A stretch of DNA of 64,000 nucleotides from Flavobacteriales bacterium (GCA_016721825.1 JADKHI010000005.1:62001-126000); one strand, 5' to 3'. Counted from the stretch's first letter, positions 8,894 through 17,368 are shown. Made by a program: numbers and translations. The notes: generated from the letters alone by a model not told the origin.

Positions 8894-9118
8894 TTAAAGG
8901 TCAGGTCCGGAACGGTCTTTACCGGAATTGGCGGAAGGTTGACCATCGCTGCTGATGTGACGGACCTTGTCGAACATGCTCATGCCAAGATCGGCCACGA
9001 AAAGCTGCACGAAACGCATCATAAGCATCACGAACTTCACGCTGCTCATCACGTCTTTACGCAATGATTCGGGCGGTTGGTCCGTGGGCCGGATGATCTT
9101 GAACGGGTTCTCGCTCAT
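8894..9118 (-). CDS. Small conserved-looking hypothetical protein (74 aa)
   Basis: The start overlaps the sigma-factor stop (ATGA), a strong sign that it is translated. The 74-residue product has a polar N-terminus, an amphipathic or hydrophobic stretch at about 24-50 (SVKFVMLMMRFVQLFVADLG region) and a polar tail. It has no family I recognise. Its place directly after an ECF sigma gene suggests a regulator or membrane adaptor, but it is much smaller than usual anti-sigma factors and lacks a cupredoxin or zinc (ZAS) motif, so no function is claimed. Confidence 0.7.
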   Translation of the reverse strand: MSENPFKIIRPTDQPPESLRKDVMSSVKFVMLMMRFVQLFVADLGMSMFDKVRHISSDGQPSANSGKDRSGPDL

Positions 9119-9702
9119 GGCTCTTCCGGATAGAGTTGAACATAGAGTCGCAATGCACGTTCACGGGCACGGAGAATGCGCATCTTCACCGCACTTTCCT
9201 GAAGGGCCATCACTTCCATGATCTCCTTCACGGAAAGGTCCTCCTGGTATTTCATGAGCAACAGGGCCCGGTCCGACGGGTCGAGCTGGGCGATCACAAG
9301 GTCAAGTCGGTCGGCACGCAGACCAAGCAGTTTCGCCTCGTAGGCCTGATCGTCGATCACCCCATCCTCTATGCGTTCATCGATCTCCTCGCTCCGGGTG
9401 CGCTGGCCCTTGCGCAGGGTGTCCAGGCAGTAGTTATAGGTGATGCTGTAGAGCCAAGTGCCGAATTTGCTCCGATGGTCGAACTTACTGAGGTTCATGA
9501 AGGCCTTCAGGAAGATGTCGTGGGTCAGGTCCTTCGCCAGGTCCTTATCGCGTGTCATGCCCAGGCACTTCTGGTAGACCTTAGTGGTATAGCGATCGTA
9601 CAGAACACCGAAGCGCTCAGTATCCATGTGCTTCTGCAGCGCGGATACCAGCTCTTCGTCGTTCAGCGCGTCGTCCTTGTTCTTTGACCGCTTGGAGAAC
9701 AC
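9115..9702 (-). CDS. ECF-type RNA polymerase sigma factor
   Basis: The 195-residue product starts at a GTG and has the two ECF domains. Region 2 (about 25-100) contains the DLTHDIFLKAF and FGTWLYSITYNYCLD -10 recognition segments; region 4 (about 135-190) has the helix-turn-helix around SVKEIMEVMALQESAVKMRILRARERL. It should direct transcription of a stress regulon, perhaps including its own operon. The next gene overlaps it by 4 bases and the mscS-like channel follows. No classical anti-sigma gene is next to it. Confidence 0.92.
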   Translation of the reverse strand: MFSKRSKNKDDALNDEELVSALQKHMDTERFGVLYDRYTTKVYQKCLGMTRDKDLAKDLTHDIFLKAFMNLSKFDHRSKFGTWLYSITYNYCLDTLRKGQRTRSEEIDERIEDGVIDDQAYEAKLLGLRADRLDLVIAQLDPSDRALLLMKYQEDLSVKEIMEVMALQESAVKMRILRARERALRLYVQLYPEEP

Positions 9703-9722
9703 TTAGCCCGTGAGAGTGATAT

Positions 9723-9751
9723 TGTGACGGTGCAGCTCGAGCTGGGTCACA
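9723..9751. repeat. Nested palindrome between cytochrome and sigma genes
   Basis: TGTGAC...GTCACA encloses the perfect palindrome CAGCTCGAGCTG. It lies between the stop of the cytochrome gene and the sigma-factor start, so it could be a terminator hairpin or a regulatory site. There is no T run. Confidence 0.4.
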
Positions 9752-10273
9752 TCAGGGCACAAAGACCTGGTCGGTGTAGCGGTTCTCCATCGGCACCTGC
9801 ACCTGGATCATGGGGTGGCCGGTCTCCCGGTGGCAGGTGTTGCAGGTGTTCACAAGGCCTGCGTATTGCTCGGTGAAGCCCTCCAGCCCTTTCTCCTTGA
9901 AATGGGCCTTCATACCGTCGATGGTGCGGATGCCGTACAGGCTCATCTTCTCGCTCACGTTGATGCCGTCCTCCACCACCCCGGCCTTCGCCACCTCTTC
10001 CATCACCTCCTTGATCTCGTGGCGGTAGAACTCGGCCAAGGGCAGGTTCTTGGCCATGCCGGCCCAGTACAGCTTGTGTATGTACACTTGGATACGGCCC
10101 ATGTAAATGGCCACTTCGAAGTCCGGGGCGGGGGCTGCCTGCACCAAGGGTGTGGGCCGCCCTTGGACGTTCTCGGCGGCCCGGAGGCGCGATTCCAAGG
10201 TGCCGATGCGGGTCATGGCGATCACCAGCCCGGCGAGGACCAGGATGGTGAGGAGCGTATGAACGTGTTTCAT
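9752..10273 (-). CDS. Mono-heme c-type cytochrome-like protein
   Basis: The 173-residue product has an N-terminal membrane helix (about 5-22; signal anchor or uncleaved signal), a Pro/Ala-rich linker and a mainly helical domain. One heme motif CNTCH lies at Cys144-Cys147-His148, followed by a HPM segment whose Met155 could be the distal ligand. The helical body with a C-terminal CxxCH resembles cytochrome c-prime-like four-helix proteins, but this is a loose match. It probably carries electrons in the periplasm or senses redox state. It is upstream of the ECF sigma gene on the same strand. Confidence 0.72.
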   Translation of the reverse strand: MKHVHTLLTILVLAGLVIAMTRIGTLESRLRAAENVQGRPTPLVQAAPAPDFEVAIYMGRIQVYIHKLYWAGMAKNLPLAEFYRHEIKEVMEEVAKAGVVEDGINVSEKMSLYGIRTIDGMKAHFKEKGLEGFTEQYAGLVNTCNTCHRETGHPMIQVQVPMENRYTDQVFVP

Positions 10274-10285
10274 GGTCTACGAAGG

Positions 10286-10322
10286 AAAAAGCCCCGCCCC
10301 CGCTGTGGGGGACCGGGGCTTG
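10286..10322 (-). terminator. Rho-independent terminator after tRNA-Val
   Basis: On the minus strand a long GC stem (AAGCCCCG ... CGGGGCTT with inner CCCCC/GGGGG pairing) is followed by TTTTT, 30 bases downstream of the tRNA 3' end. It is one of the few classical terminators with a T run in the window. Confidence 0.85.
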
Positions 10323-10351
10323 GCGTGAACGGGCCGCCTTGCGGATGCCGT

Positions 10352-10429
10352 TGGTGGACGTTACTGGGTTCGAACCAGTGACCCCTACCTTGTCGAGGTA
10401 GTGCTCTGAACCAGCTGAGCTAAACGTCC
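10352..10429 (-). tRNA. tRNA-Val (anticodon GAC), CCA encoded
   Basis: The minus strand folds into a full cloverleaf: acceptor GGACGTT/AACGTCC, D stem GCTC/GAGC, anticodon stem CTACC/GGTAG, T stem ACTGG/CCAGT with loop TTCGAAC, discriminator A and an encoded CCA. The 7-base anticodon loop is TCGACAA, placing GAC at 34-36 (Val, with the Val identity bases A35, C36 and A73). Base 33 is C rather than the near-universal U. The gene is followed by its own terminator. Confidence 0.9.
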
Positions 10430-10500
10430 AAGGAACAGGTCCGGCTTTTCCGGATGGGCGGCGAAGGTAAGCGTTCATTCCGAGCCACCACCACTGCGGG

Positions 10501-10508
10501 TATCTTCG
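10501..10508 (+). promoter_or_regulatory. -7 promoter box for the TonB-dependent receptor
   Basis: TATCTTCG fits TAnnTTTG with one change and ends 7 bases before the ATG at 10516. Confidence 0.5.
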
Positions 10509-10515
10509 GCGGCAC

Positions 10516-12756
10516 ATGCGGTTCCGCGCGGCCCTGCTGCTCACCCTACTGACCTGCGCCCGCGCGGCGCTGGGGCAGGTCTGCTTCACCGTGGCGCAAG
10601 CGGACGACCTGCGGCCATTGGTGGGCTGCGTGGCGCTGGACGCCCGGCGCGTCGTGCTGGCCGTAAGCGATGCCCAAGGGCGCCTGTGCGTGAGCGCTGA
10701 GGTGGACTCCGTGCATCTGGAAAGCGCGGGACGGGAGCCGCGGTGGGTCACCATGGAAGCAGCCGTGCCCACGGGAATGGTGCTGTTGCGCGCCGCGCAG
10801 CATGAACTGGAGCCCCTGACCATCGAGCCCTGGCCCACCACGCAGGACCGGTTGGCCCTTGCTTCCAGCCACGCACCGGACAGTGCGACGTTGGCGGGCT
10901 TCGAGCGGAGCAGCCTACGCAGTGCCCTGCTGTGGGCGCCGGGCGTGCAAATGGACCAGCGCGGGCTCGGGGGAAGCACACGGCTCAGCATTCGCGGCAG
11001 CCTGCTGCGTTCACCCTACGGCGTGCGCGGTGTGAAGGTGTACTGGGGCCCCTTGCCACTGACCCTTGCCGACGGTAGCACGCCCTTGGAGCTGCTGGAC
11101 CCGGCCTTGGTGAACGGGATGGACGTGGTACGCAGTGTGGGCAGCCCTGCTTACGGCAGCGCCCCGGCCGGCCTTGTGCTGGCCCGACCCTACCTGCCCG
11201 TGGACCAGGAACCATCGGTGAGCGGCGAACTGATCGGGGGGCCGAACGGCTACTACCGCATGGCCGTGCAAGCTGCCAACGCCACGCCCCGCGGAGCGAC
11301 CAGCGCCGGGCTGGTGAAGCAGGGCAACGACGGCTACCGCCAACAGGAATGGAGCGACCGGGTACAGGGCTGGCTGGTAAGCCGGTGGCGGGGGAAACGC
11401 AGCATCACCCAAGCCTTCCTCACGGGCCAGCAGGCCAACTGGGCCTTGCCCGGCAGCGTGGACAGCCTGACCGCCTACACGGACCCACGCGCTGCCCGCC
11501 CCTATTCGGCGAAGGTGAACGCCCATGTGGAAAAGCAACAGTTCTTCGGCGGCCTACAGAACGAACTCCGGCTCGGCGACGCGCTGCGCGTGCGGAGCAG
11601 CGTTCACGCCCAGGTGATCGACAAGCTGAATCCCTATGGCACCAGCGCCGCGGCCAGCGGCTACAAGGACGAAGGCATTGCGGCGGGCGGTGGCAGGCTC
11701 TCACTTTCCGGCGAGCTCCGTCCCCAAGCGGTGGACCTGGCGTGGGAACTTGGCCTGGAAGCGTTGGTGGAACGGGACCGGCTGGCGGAACGCACCTATG
11801 CGGACGGCGTGATCGGCGACCTGCGGACCCAGGCCGTATCGCGGGTGGGCAACCTCAACGGCTTCGCGACGCTGCAGGCGCACCGGGGCCGGTTCACGGT
11901 GATGAGCGGCGTCGGCTTCGAGCGCACCCTTTTGAAGCACGAGGACGAGCTGCGCGACACAGTGCTCACCTCACAGCAGGACCCGGTCGTGTACCCGTCC
12001 ATCGGTGTGCAGGCCCGTGTGAAGCGTGACTGGCTGTTGCATGCCCGCTATGCCGAAAGCGTTTCGCGGCCCACGCTGTGGGAGCTGCTGGGCACGGCGG
12101 GGATCTTCAACAGCACCCTTCGCCCCGAGCACGTGTCCGAGGTGGAAGCGGGTCTGACCATCGGTAGCGACACGGCGATGTTCCCCTTCAGCGCGGTGAT
12201 CTACTGGCGCACCACCGACGGCCTGATCGTGCCCCGGACCGCCACGAACGGCGTGGACCAGGAATACGTGAACGCCGGCACGGCCCACCAGAACGGCTTC
12301 GAGCTAAGCATGGGGGTGAACGGACGCACCGCGCATGGCAACTGGATCCGCATCGACGGGTTCTGCGGCATCCAGGAGCATACGTTGCAAGTGGAGGCCT
12401 TGGGTGTGGAACGGCCCGTGCCAGGAGTGCCGGGTGGAACGGCAGGTGCCAAGGGCTCCATGCGCTTCCCCTTCGGCCTGAGCGCCGAGCTGGGCTACCG
12501 CTACGTGAGCGAGCTGCCTGCTGACCTGGTGAAGAACACCATGATCCCCAGCTACGAGCTGCTGCACCTCCGCACCAGCTGGACCTTCCGCTGGGCAGGG
12601 AGCGCGTTGACGGCCTTCGTGCATGTGGACAACCTGCTGGACCAGCGCTACACCGCCTTCGTGCAGGTGAACGACCCAGGCAGCCGCTACTACAACCCCG
12701 CGCCGGGGCGCAGCCTGTTCCTGGGCGCGGCCTTCACCTGGGGAGCGCGGGGTTGA
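10516..12756 (+). CDS. TonB-dependent outer-membrane receptor
   Basis: The 746-residue product has a signal peptide (cleaved near ALGQ), a short carboxypeptidase-like N-terminal domain (about 22-95), a plug domain (about 105-220; RSALLWAPGVQMDQRGLGG, RLSIRGS, PYGVRGVKVYWGPLPLTLADG, GSPAYG) and a 22-strand-type barrel to the C-terminus, where a TonB-receptor ending (DQRYTAFVQVND...GRSLFLGAAFTW) is clear. It should import a large substrate, such as a siderophore, vitamin or glycan fragment, using TonB. No SusD partner is next to it, and the substrate cannot be told. It overlaps a possible TTG start of the next gene, but that start is not favoured. Confidence 0.93.
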   Translation: MRFRAALLLTLLTCARAALGQVCFTVAQADDLRPLVGCVALDARRVVLAVSDAQGRLCVSAEVDSVHLESAGREPRWVTMEAAVPTGMVLLRAAQHELEPLTIEPWPTTQDRLALASSHAPDSATLAGFERSSLRSALLWAPGVQMDQRGLGGSTRLSIRGSLLRSPYGVRGVKVYWGPLPLTLADGSTPLELLDPALVNGMDVVRSVGSPAYGSAPAGLVLARPYLPVDQEPSVSGELIGGPNGYYRMAVQAANATPRGATSAGLVKQGNDGYRQQEWSDRVQGWLVSRWRGKRSITQAFLTGQQANWALPGSVDSLTAYTDPRAARPYSAKVNAHVEKQQFFGGLQNELRLGDALRVRSSVHAQVIDKLNPYGTSAAASGYKDEGIAAGGGRLSLSGELRPQAVDLAWELGLEALVERDRLAERTYADGVIGDLRTQAVSRVGNLNGFATLQAHRGRFTVMSGVGFERTLLKHEDELRDTVLTSQQDPVVYPSIGVQARVKRDWLLHARYAESVSRPTLWELLGTAGIFNSTLRPEHVSEVEAGLTIGSDTAMFPFSAVIYWRTTDGLIVPRTATNGVDQEYVNAGTAHQNGFELSMGVNGRTAHGNWIRIDGFCGIQEHTLQVEALGVERPVPGVPGGTAGAKGSMRFPFGLSAELGYRYVSELPADLVKNTMIPSYELLHLRTSWTFRWAGSALTAFVHVDNLLDQRYTAFVQVNDPGSRYYNPAPGRSLFLGAAFTWGARG

Positions 12757-12787
12757 CGGATATCAATGCGACCGGTGCTGCGATGGT

Positions 12788-12795
12788 TACCTTCG
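12788..12795 (+). promoter_or_regulatory. -7 promoter box for the fatty-acid hydroxylase gene
   Basis: TACCTTCG (TAnnTTTG with one change) lies 20 bases before the ATG at 12816. It supports that start over the in-frame TTG at 12753. Confidence 0.45.
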
Positions 12796-12815
12796 CGCCG
12801 CATTCAACAAGCACC

Positions 12816-13457
12816 ATGGCCACGCGACACGTACCGGGCGGCGGACGCATCTTCAAGAGCCCCATTCTGGAGGCGCTCACCAAGACGCACATCGCCATCC
12901 CTCTTTCCCTTTTCTGGACGGCCGGCATCGTTACCCTCTGGTATTCCATCGCGAAGCTGGACGTAAGCTGGACCAGCGCCCTGCTGTTCTTCTTCCTCGG
13001 TGCCTTCTTCTTCACGCTCATTGAGTACGTGATGCACCGCTACCTCTACCACATTCCCGCGGACACCGAAAAGAAGCGCAAGTTCCAGTACACCATCCAC
13101 GGTGTGCACCACGACCACCCGCGCGACAAGAGCCGCCTGGCCTTGCCGCCGATCCTGAGCGTTGTGCTGGCCGTGCTCTTCATCAGCCTGTACCGCCTGA
13201 TCATGGGCGACTTCGGCTATGCCTTCGGTGGTGGCTTCCTGTTCGGTTACAGCACCTACCTGGCGGCGCACTACGCCATCCACATGTACAAGCCGCCCAA
13301 GAACTTCCTCAACATCATCTGGAAGCACCACAACCTGCACCACTTCGTGGGTGACGATGGGGCCTTCGGTGTAAGCTCGCCCTTCTGGGACTACGTGTTC
13401 GGCACCATGCCCTCCAGCCCCAAGCGCAAAGAGGCCGCGAAGGAGAATCTGCTCTGA
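12816..13457 (+). CDS. Fatty acid hydroxylase / sterol desaturase superfamily membrane enzyme
   Basis: The 213-residue protein has four membrane segments and the full set of His clusters of the di-iron hydroxylase superfamily: HRYLYH, HGVHHDH, HYAIH and HHNLHH. The order and spacing resemble fatty-acid 2-hydroxylase (FA2H/Scs7) more than sterol desaturase. It would hydroxylate an acyl chain in the membrane, for instance of a sphingolipid or sulfonolipid, both of which occur in Bacteroidota (inference). The ATG at 12816 is chosen because a promoter box precedes it; the longer reading from a TTG overlaps the receptor gene. A strong terminator follows. Confidence 0.88.
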   Translation: MATRHVPGGGRIFKSPILEALTKTHIAIPLSLFWTAGIVTLWYSIAKLDVSWTSALLFFFLGAFFFTLIEYVMHRYLYHIPADTEKKRKFQYTIHGVHHDHPRDKSRLALPPILSVVLAVLFISLYRLIMGDFGYAFGGGFLFGYSTYLAAHYAIHMYKPPKNFLNIIWKHHNLHHFVGDDGAFGVSSPFWDYVFGTMPSSPKRKEAAKENLL

Positions 13458-13474
13458 ACGCAACCGCTTTCCGT

Positions 13475-13508
13475 TGACCCCCGATCTTTCTCGAAGGATC
13501 GGGGGTCA
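13475..13508 (+). terminator. Hairpin terminator after the hydroxylase gene
   Basis: A perfect 12-bp stem TGACCCCCGATC/GATCGGGGGTCA, which can be extended inward over a CTCG tetraloop, lies 17 bases after the stop codon. Confidence 0.75.
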
Positions 13509-13555
13509 CCTATTTCAGGCCCCTGCATTCATGGTCAAGAACAACAGCTTGACCG

Positions 13556-14999
13556 ATGAGAACGCCCAAGACCCTCCTGATCGCCGGCACCCTGGTGCTG
13601 GTCAGCCTTTCCTCCATCTGGTGGAACCAGCGCACTGTCGCTACCCAACACACCCCGTCGGTCAGCACCACGACCGCGCACGTTGCTGAACGCATTGTGA
13701 CCCCGAAGATCACTGCGCTACCTGCCCCTGCCCCTGCTCCTGCCCCTGCTCCTGCTCCTGCTCCTGCCCCTGCCCCTGCTGCTCCCATAAAACCCAAGGC
13801 CCTGCAGTCCCCGCAGAACATCAACGCCCAGCACTTCCGCGTACGCGCCGACCGCGATACGCTGCTGCACAGTAAAGGCGGCTGCACGATGAAGGTGCCC
13901 GCGAACGCCTTCGTGAACGCCCAAGGCGCCAAGGTGAAAGGCGCTGTGGACCTGCAGCTTCGCGAAGTGCTGAAGCCGGTCGACTTCGTGATGGGCAACA
14001 TGGTCACGGTGTACAAGGGGAAAGCCCTGGAGAGCGGCGGTTCCTTCTGCTTGGAAGCGCAAGCCGGCGGTGAAGCGCTGGCCCTTGCGGACGGCAAGCT
14101 CATCGACATGGCCATACCCACGCGCGGTGCGAAGAGCGGCATGAAGGTGTTCCCCGGAAAGGTGGAGGGCGACAACGTGGAGTGGCTGCAGCCAAGGGAC
14201 CTGATGATGCCAGTGGCGGAGGCAAAAGATGTCATGGTGGACATGCCTATGTGGTCCTCAGAGTCATGGGTCGAGGCCTTAGGAAAGCGGACGAACGTGC
14301 GGTACTGGGTCGAGGGCTACAAGGATGCATCAAAGGCCCCCGAAAAGGTGCATCAAGCGGTGGGCGAGCTCTGTTGGAAGGGAATTGGGCTGCAGCTCGA
14401 ACAGGACAGCGTGGTCCGCATCGAAGAGAAGACAGTTCATCTGACGCTGGTGAGCGATACGCTGAACGGATGCGCCTGTTCCCCGTTATGTACCAGCCTG
14501 GGATGATGCCTGCCAGGTCGCTGCGGCTGTTCCAAGTGGCTCGGGGAAGAACAGCGCTCCCGCCACAAAACCAGCGGTCGGTTCCAACCAGTTCAAGGTC
14601 GACCCTGCCGCCAACTACGTCTTCCAAGTGAAGGAGCTGGGCTGGGCCAACATCGACCGGCTGATGTACGACAAGAGCGCCAAGCCTGTGGACATCGTTA
14701 CCCGCGTGGACAACAAGGACGTGGGCGAGGTGTACATCAGCATGGTGGTGAAGAGCCGCAGCATGTACCTGCCCGGGTACGAGATGAAGAACGGCACCTA
14801 CAGCTTCTCCCACGGCGACTTCGAGAAGATGCAACTGCCCATCGGCGCGAAGGCCACCATCCTGGCCACGGCGTATGCGGACGGCAAGCCCTACGTCTCC
14901 ATCCAGGACATTGTGATCGCCGAGAAGCTGAACGTGGACCTGCACTTGGAGCCTACCACGAAGGAAGGGTTGCGCAGCACCTTGGAGGCGCGGCTCTGA
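13556..14999 (+). pseudogene. Frameshifted Pro-Ala-repeat periplasmic protein (two reading frames)
   Basis: The first frame (13556-14506) gives 316 residues: an N-terminal membrane anchor (about 6-23), ten Pro-Ala pairs at 56-75, then a beta-rich domain with paired Cys. It ends in a short nonsense tail after SDTLN. The +1 frame from about 14468 continues without a stop as DAPVPRYVPAWDDACQ... through KELGWANIDRLMYD to a TGA at 14999, in the same style and composition. A single extra base near 14465-14472 explains the break; joined, the protein would be about 480 residues. It has no family I recognise. Either the gene is recently inactivated or this is a sequencing error; a programmed shift is less likely, as no slippery heptamer is seen. 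A long terminator hairpin follows the second frame. Confidence 0.75.
13721..13780 (+). repeat. Hexanucleotide repeat CCTGCY x10 encoding (Pro-Ala)10
   Basis: Ten in-frame copies of CCTGCC or CCTGCT encode a rigid Pro-Ala spacer that would carry the domain away from the membrane. Such a run is prone to slippage by whole units, which changes length but not frame. Confidence 0.9.
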
Positions 15000-15030
15000 G
15001 CAATAATGCAATAGCCCGGAACAGCATTGC

Positions 15031-15079
15031 GTTGGGGTGTTGCGCGACGATCCTGTCGTGCAACACCCCAACCCTTTTT
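15031..15079 (+). terminator. Long rho-independent terminator
   Basis: A perfect 13-bp stem GTTGGGGTGTTGC/GCAACACCCCAAC with a further inner stem is followed by CCTTTTT. It lies 31 bases after the end of the frameshifted gene and just before the DUF4349 gene. Confidence 0.85.
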
Positions 15080-15084
15080 CGCCA

Positions 15085-16068
15085 ATGCGCAAGATCCAAT
15101 GGGCCACCGCCGCGGTGGTCGTCGGCTGCCTGTGGGCAGCTTGTTCCAACCATGACCGAAGCGAAAGCGCGGAGGCAACACCGCGGACGATCGACGTGAT
15201 GTTGGATAAGATCGTCGAGCCTCCGACCGCTGCCGAAGCACCGGAACAACCCGCGGTCGCACCGGTGGAACAGCCCCCCACCCCCACCAGTTCCTTGGCA
15301 GCTGTCGTGGACCCACGCGACACCCTTCACGTCTTCGTGCGCACGGCCGATCTGCGTTGCCGCGTGCCCGATGTTGTGCGCGGCACCTATAGCGTTGAGG
15401 ATATCGTGCGGCGCAATGGTGGCTACGTGGCGCACACCGAACTGCGCACTTCCGCAGCGCGCACCGAACGCATCACCATCGCAGCGGACACTGCGCTGGA
15501 GCGAAGCTGGAGCACGGTGCACAACACCTTGCTGATCCGCGTACCCGACGAACGGCTGGACAGCACCCTGCTCGCGCTCGCACCGCTCGTGGACCAGCTG
15601 GACCACCGCGTCGTCGACGCCGACAATGTGAAGCTGCAACTGGTCGCCAACGCTCTTCAGCAGCAACGGCTGGCAAGGCACACCAACAGGCTTTCCGGCG
15701 CGATCGACCGTACGGCGGGCAAGCTGAAGGACGTGGCCGCCACCGAAGATGAGCTGCTCAACAAGGAAGCACGCAAGGATGAGGCACTGATGGAGCGCTT
15801 GGCCCTCCAGGACCGGGTCGCATTCGCCACAGTGCGCCTGGACCTGTATCAGCGTGAAGTGATGACGGCGGCCTTGCTCCCCGTTGCACCGCCCATCGAC
15901 CCGTACCGTCCGGACCTCGCCGTCTCCATGCAACATGCGGTGGCACAAGGCTGGGGCATGGTGCGTGGCTTCGTGCTGGTGCTGGTAACACTGTGGCCAC
16001 TGGCCTTGCTCGGCTTGGGCGTATGGCTGGGCATGAAGCGCTGGGGTCGCCGTACCGCGGTGGCGTGA
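15085..16068 (+). CDS. DUF4349-domain lipoprotein
   Basis: The 327-residue product starts at MRKIQWATAA; the lipobox is followed by Cys (WAAC), so it is a lipoprotein. A Pro-rich linker (about 45-75) leads to the DUF4349 region (about 80-270): a two-stranded beta part (YVAHTELRT, LLIRVPDERLDSTLLAL), then a long coiled coil (about 190-245). A C-terminal membrane helix (about 295-318) follows with a basic end. The family is widespread in bacteria and of unknown role, perhaps envelope sensing. The 16 codons upstream overlap the terminator and are not counted. A palindromic terminator follows at 16089-16129. Confidence 0.85.
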   Translation: MRKIQWATAAVVVGCLWAACSNHDRSESAEATPRTIDVMLDKIVEPPTAAEAPEQPAVAPVEQPPTPTSSLAAVVDPRDTLHVFVRTADLRCRVPDVVRGTYSVEDIVRRNGGYVAHTELRTSAARTERITIAADTALERSWSTVHNTLLIRVPDERLDSTLLALAPLVDQLDHRVVDADNVKLQLVANALQQQRLARHTNRLSGAIDRTAGKLKDVAATEDELLNKEARKDEALMERLALQDRVAFATVRLDLYQREVMTAALLPVAPPIDPYRPDLAVSMQHAVAQGWGMVRGFVLVLVTLWPLALLGLGVWLGMKRWGRRTAVA

Positions 16069-16088
16069 ACAGCGCCCCGTTAACGATC

Positions 16089-16129
16089 ATACCGGACCCC
16101 GCCCGTGGCATACGGACGGGGTCCGGTAT
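16089..16129 (+). terminator. Hairpin terminator overlapping the SMR-gene promoter
   Basis: A perfect 13-bp stem ATACCGGACCCCG/CGGGGTCCGGTAT with inner CCGT/ACGG pairs follows the DUF4349 gene. Its right arm runs into TATTTTG (16127-16133), a short -7-like box that ends 4 bases before the next ATG. Confidence 0.7.
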
Positions 16130-16137
16130 TTTGCGGC

Positions 16138-16455
16138 ATGGCCTGGACCTACCTCCTGCTCGCCGGCATCTTCGAGATCGGCTTCACCACCTTCCTGAAG
16201 CTCAGCAACGGCTTCAAGGACCTGCGCTATGCGGCCCTCTTCCTCCTGTGCTCGCTCATCAGCTTCTTCTGCCTCAGCAAGGCGATCAAGACCATTCCGT
16301 TGGGCACGGCCTATGCGGTGTGGATGGGCATCGGCATCTTCGGCACCTCGGTGATCGGCATCGTCTTCTACGATGAACCCAGCCATGGCCTGCGCGTCGG
16401 CTTTCTGGTGATGCTGCTCGTGGCCCTGATCGGCCTGCGCGTCACTGGTGCCTGA
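16138..16455 (+). CDS. Small multidrug resistance (SMR) family exporter, Gdx/SugE-like
   Basis: The 105-residue protein has four membrane helices. Glu13 in TM1 is the universal SMR proton/substrate residue, and TM3 carries GTAYAVWMGIG, the signature of the Gdx (SugE, guanidinium exporter) branch rather than EmrE. The usual Trp of Gdx TM1 is replaced (GIFEIGFTTFLK). It probably works as an antiparallel dimer exporting guanidinium or quaternary amines in exchange for protons. No guanidine riboswitch-like leader is possible in the short space upstream. An upstream in-frame start at 16105 falls inside the terminator. Confidence 0.88.
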   Translation: MAWTYLLLAGIFEIGFTTFLKLSNGFKDLRYAALFLLCSLISFFCLSKAIKTIPLGTAYAVWMGIGIFGTSVIGIVFYDEPSHGLRVGFLVMLLVALIGLRVTGA

Positions 16456-16469
16456 ACGGCACGATCAGC

Positions 16470-17360
16470 ATGAAGCCGCAGGTCCGCGCCCGCTTCACCG
16501 GCCACAAGGGTCCGGTGTATGCCTTGGTGCAAGGCCCTCGGCCCGGCACCTTCCTCAGCGGCAGCGGCGATGGGCATGTGGTGCTGTGGGACCTGCAGCG
16601 ACCGGACCATGGCGAACTGCTGGTGAACGTCGGCCAGCCCGTCTTCAGCCTGCACATTAACACCGCAGCAGAGCGTCTGTACATCGGCGCGGACAGCGGC
16701 AGCTTGCATGTCATCGACCTGCGGGACAGGAAGGAGATCCAGCTGTTGCAGCACCAGCACAAGGGGCTTTACGCGATCCAACAGCTGCCCCACGACCGGC
16801 TGGTGTGCGCTGGTGGGGACGGAACGCTTGCTGTGTATCAGCTAGGCGACAGGCTCATGCACCTACGCACCATCCCCTTGATCGAGGGGAAACTGCGGGG
16901 CTTTGCGGTCCATGGTTCCGGCACCTTGCTGGCGGTGGCCTGCGGCGATGGCACGGTGCGCGTGCTGGACACCGAGCACTTCAACGAACGGCAAACCCTT
17001 CAGGCCCATGAAGGCGGAGCGCTGAGCGTGGCCTTCCACCCCACCAAGCCTGTACTGGTAAGCGGCGGCAAGGACGGGCACCTGCGGCTCTGGCATGCGG
17101 AGGACGACTGGCGCGAAGTGGTGGCACTGCCCGCGCACAAGTCCAGCATCTACCGGATCGCCTTCAATGCCGAAGGAACCATCTGCGCCACCGCGAGCCG
17201 CGACAAGAGCGCCAAGTGTTGGGCTGCGGACACCTTCGCACCCTTGGCCCGGCTGGACCGCCCGGTAGGAGGTCACAGCCACAGCGTGAACGCCCTGCTC
17301 TGGTCGGGTGAGGCGCTGATCACCGGTGGCGACGATCGCACGGTCTTGGCCTGGTCCTGA
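16470..17360 (+). CDS. WD40-repeat beta-propeller protein
   Basis: The 296-residue product has no signal peptide and consists of about seven WD40 repeats, each about 40 residues. Clear blade endings include GDGHVVLWDL, DSGSLHVIDL, GDGTLAVYQL, GDGTVRVLDT, KDGHLRLWHA and RDKSAKCWAA; the last blade closes with GGDDRTVLAWS. It is likely a cytoplasmic scaffold for protein-protein contacts; the partner is unknown. It starts 14 bases after the SMR gene, so they may be co-transcribed. Confidence 0.9.
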   Translation: MKPQVRARFTGHKGPVYALVQGPRPGTFLSGSGDGHVVLWDLQRPDHGELLVNVGQPVFSLHINTAAERLYIGADSGSLHVIDLRDRKEIQLLQHQHKGLYAIQQLPHDRLVCAGGDGTLAVYQLGDRLMHLRTIPLIEGKLRGFAVHGSGTLLAVACGDGTVRVLDTEHFNERQTLQAHEGGALSVAFHPTKPVLVSGGKDGHLRLWHAEDDWREVVALPAHKSSIYRIAFNAEGTICATASRDKSAKCWAADTFAPLARLDRPVGGHSHSVNALLWSGEALITGGDDRTVLAWS

Positions 17361-17368
17361 CTTCTGAT

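Noticed and set aside
9747..10991. 414-codon minus-strand frame spanning the tRNA and the start of the TonB receptor
   Set aside because: It crosses a tRNA, a terminator and the antisense of two better-supported genes; composition is that of a frame shadow in GC-rich DNA.
16105..16137. 11-codon extension of the SMR exporter
   Set aside because: Lies inside the terminator stem; SMR proteins begin at the first helix as from 16138.
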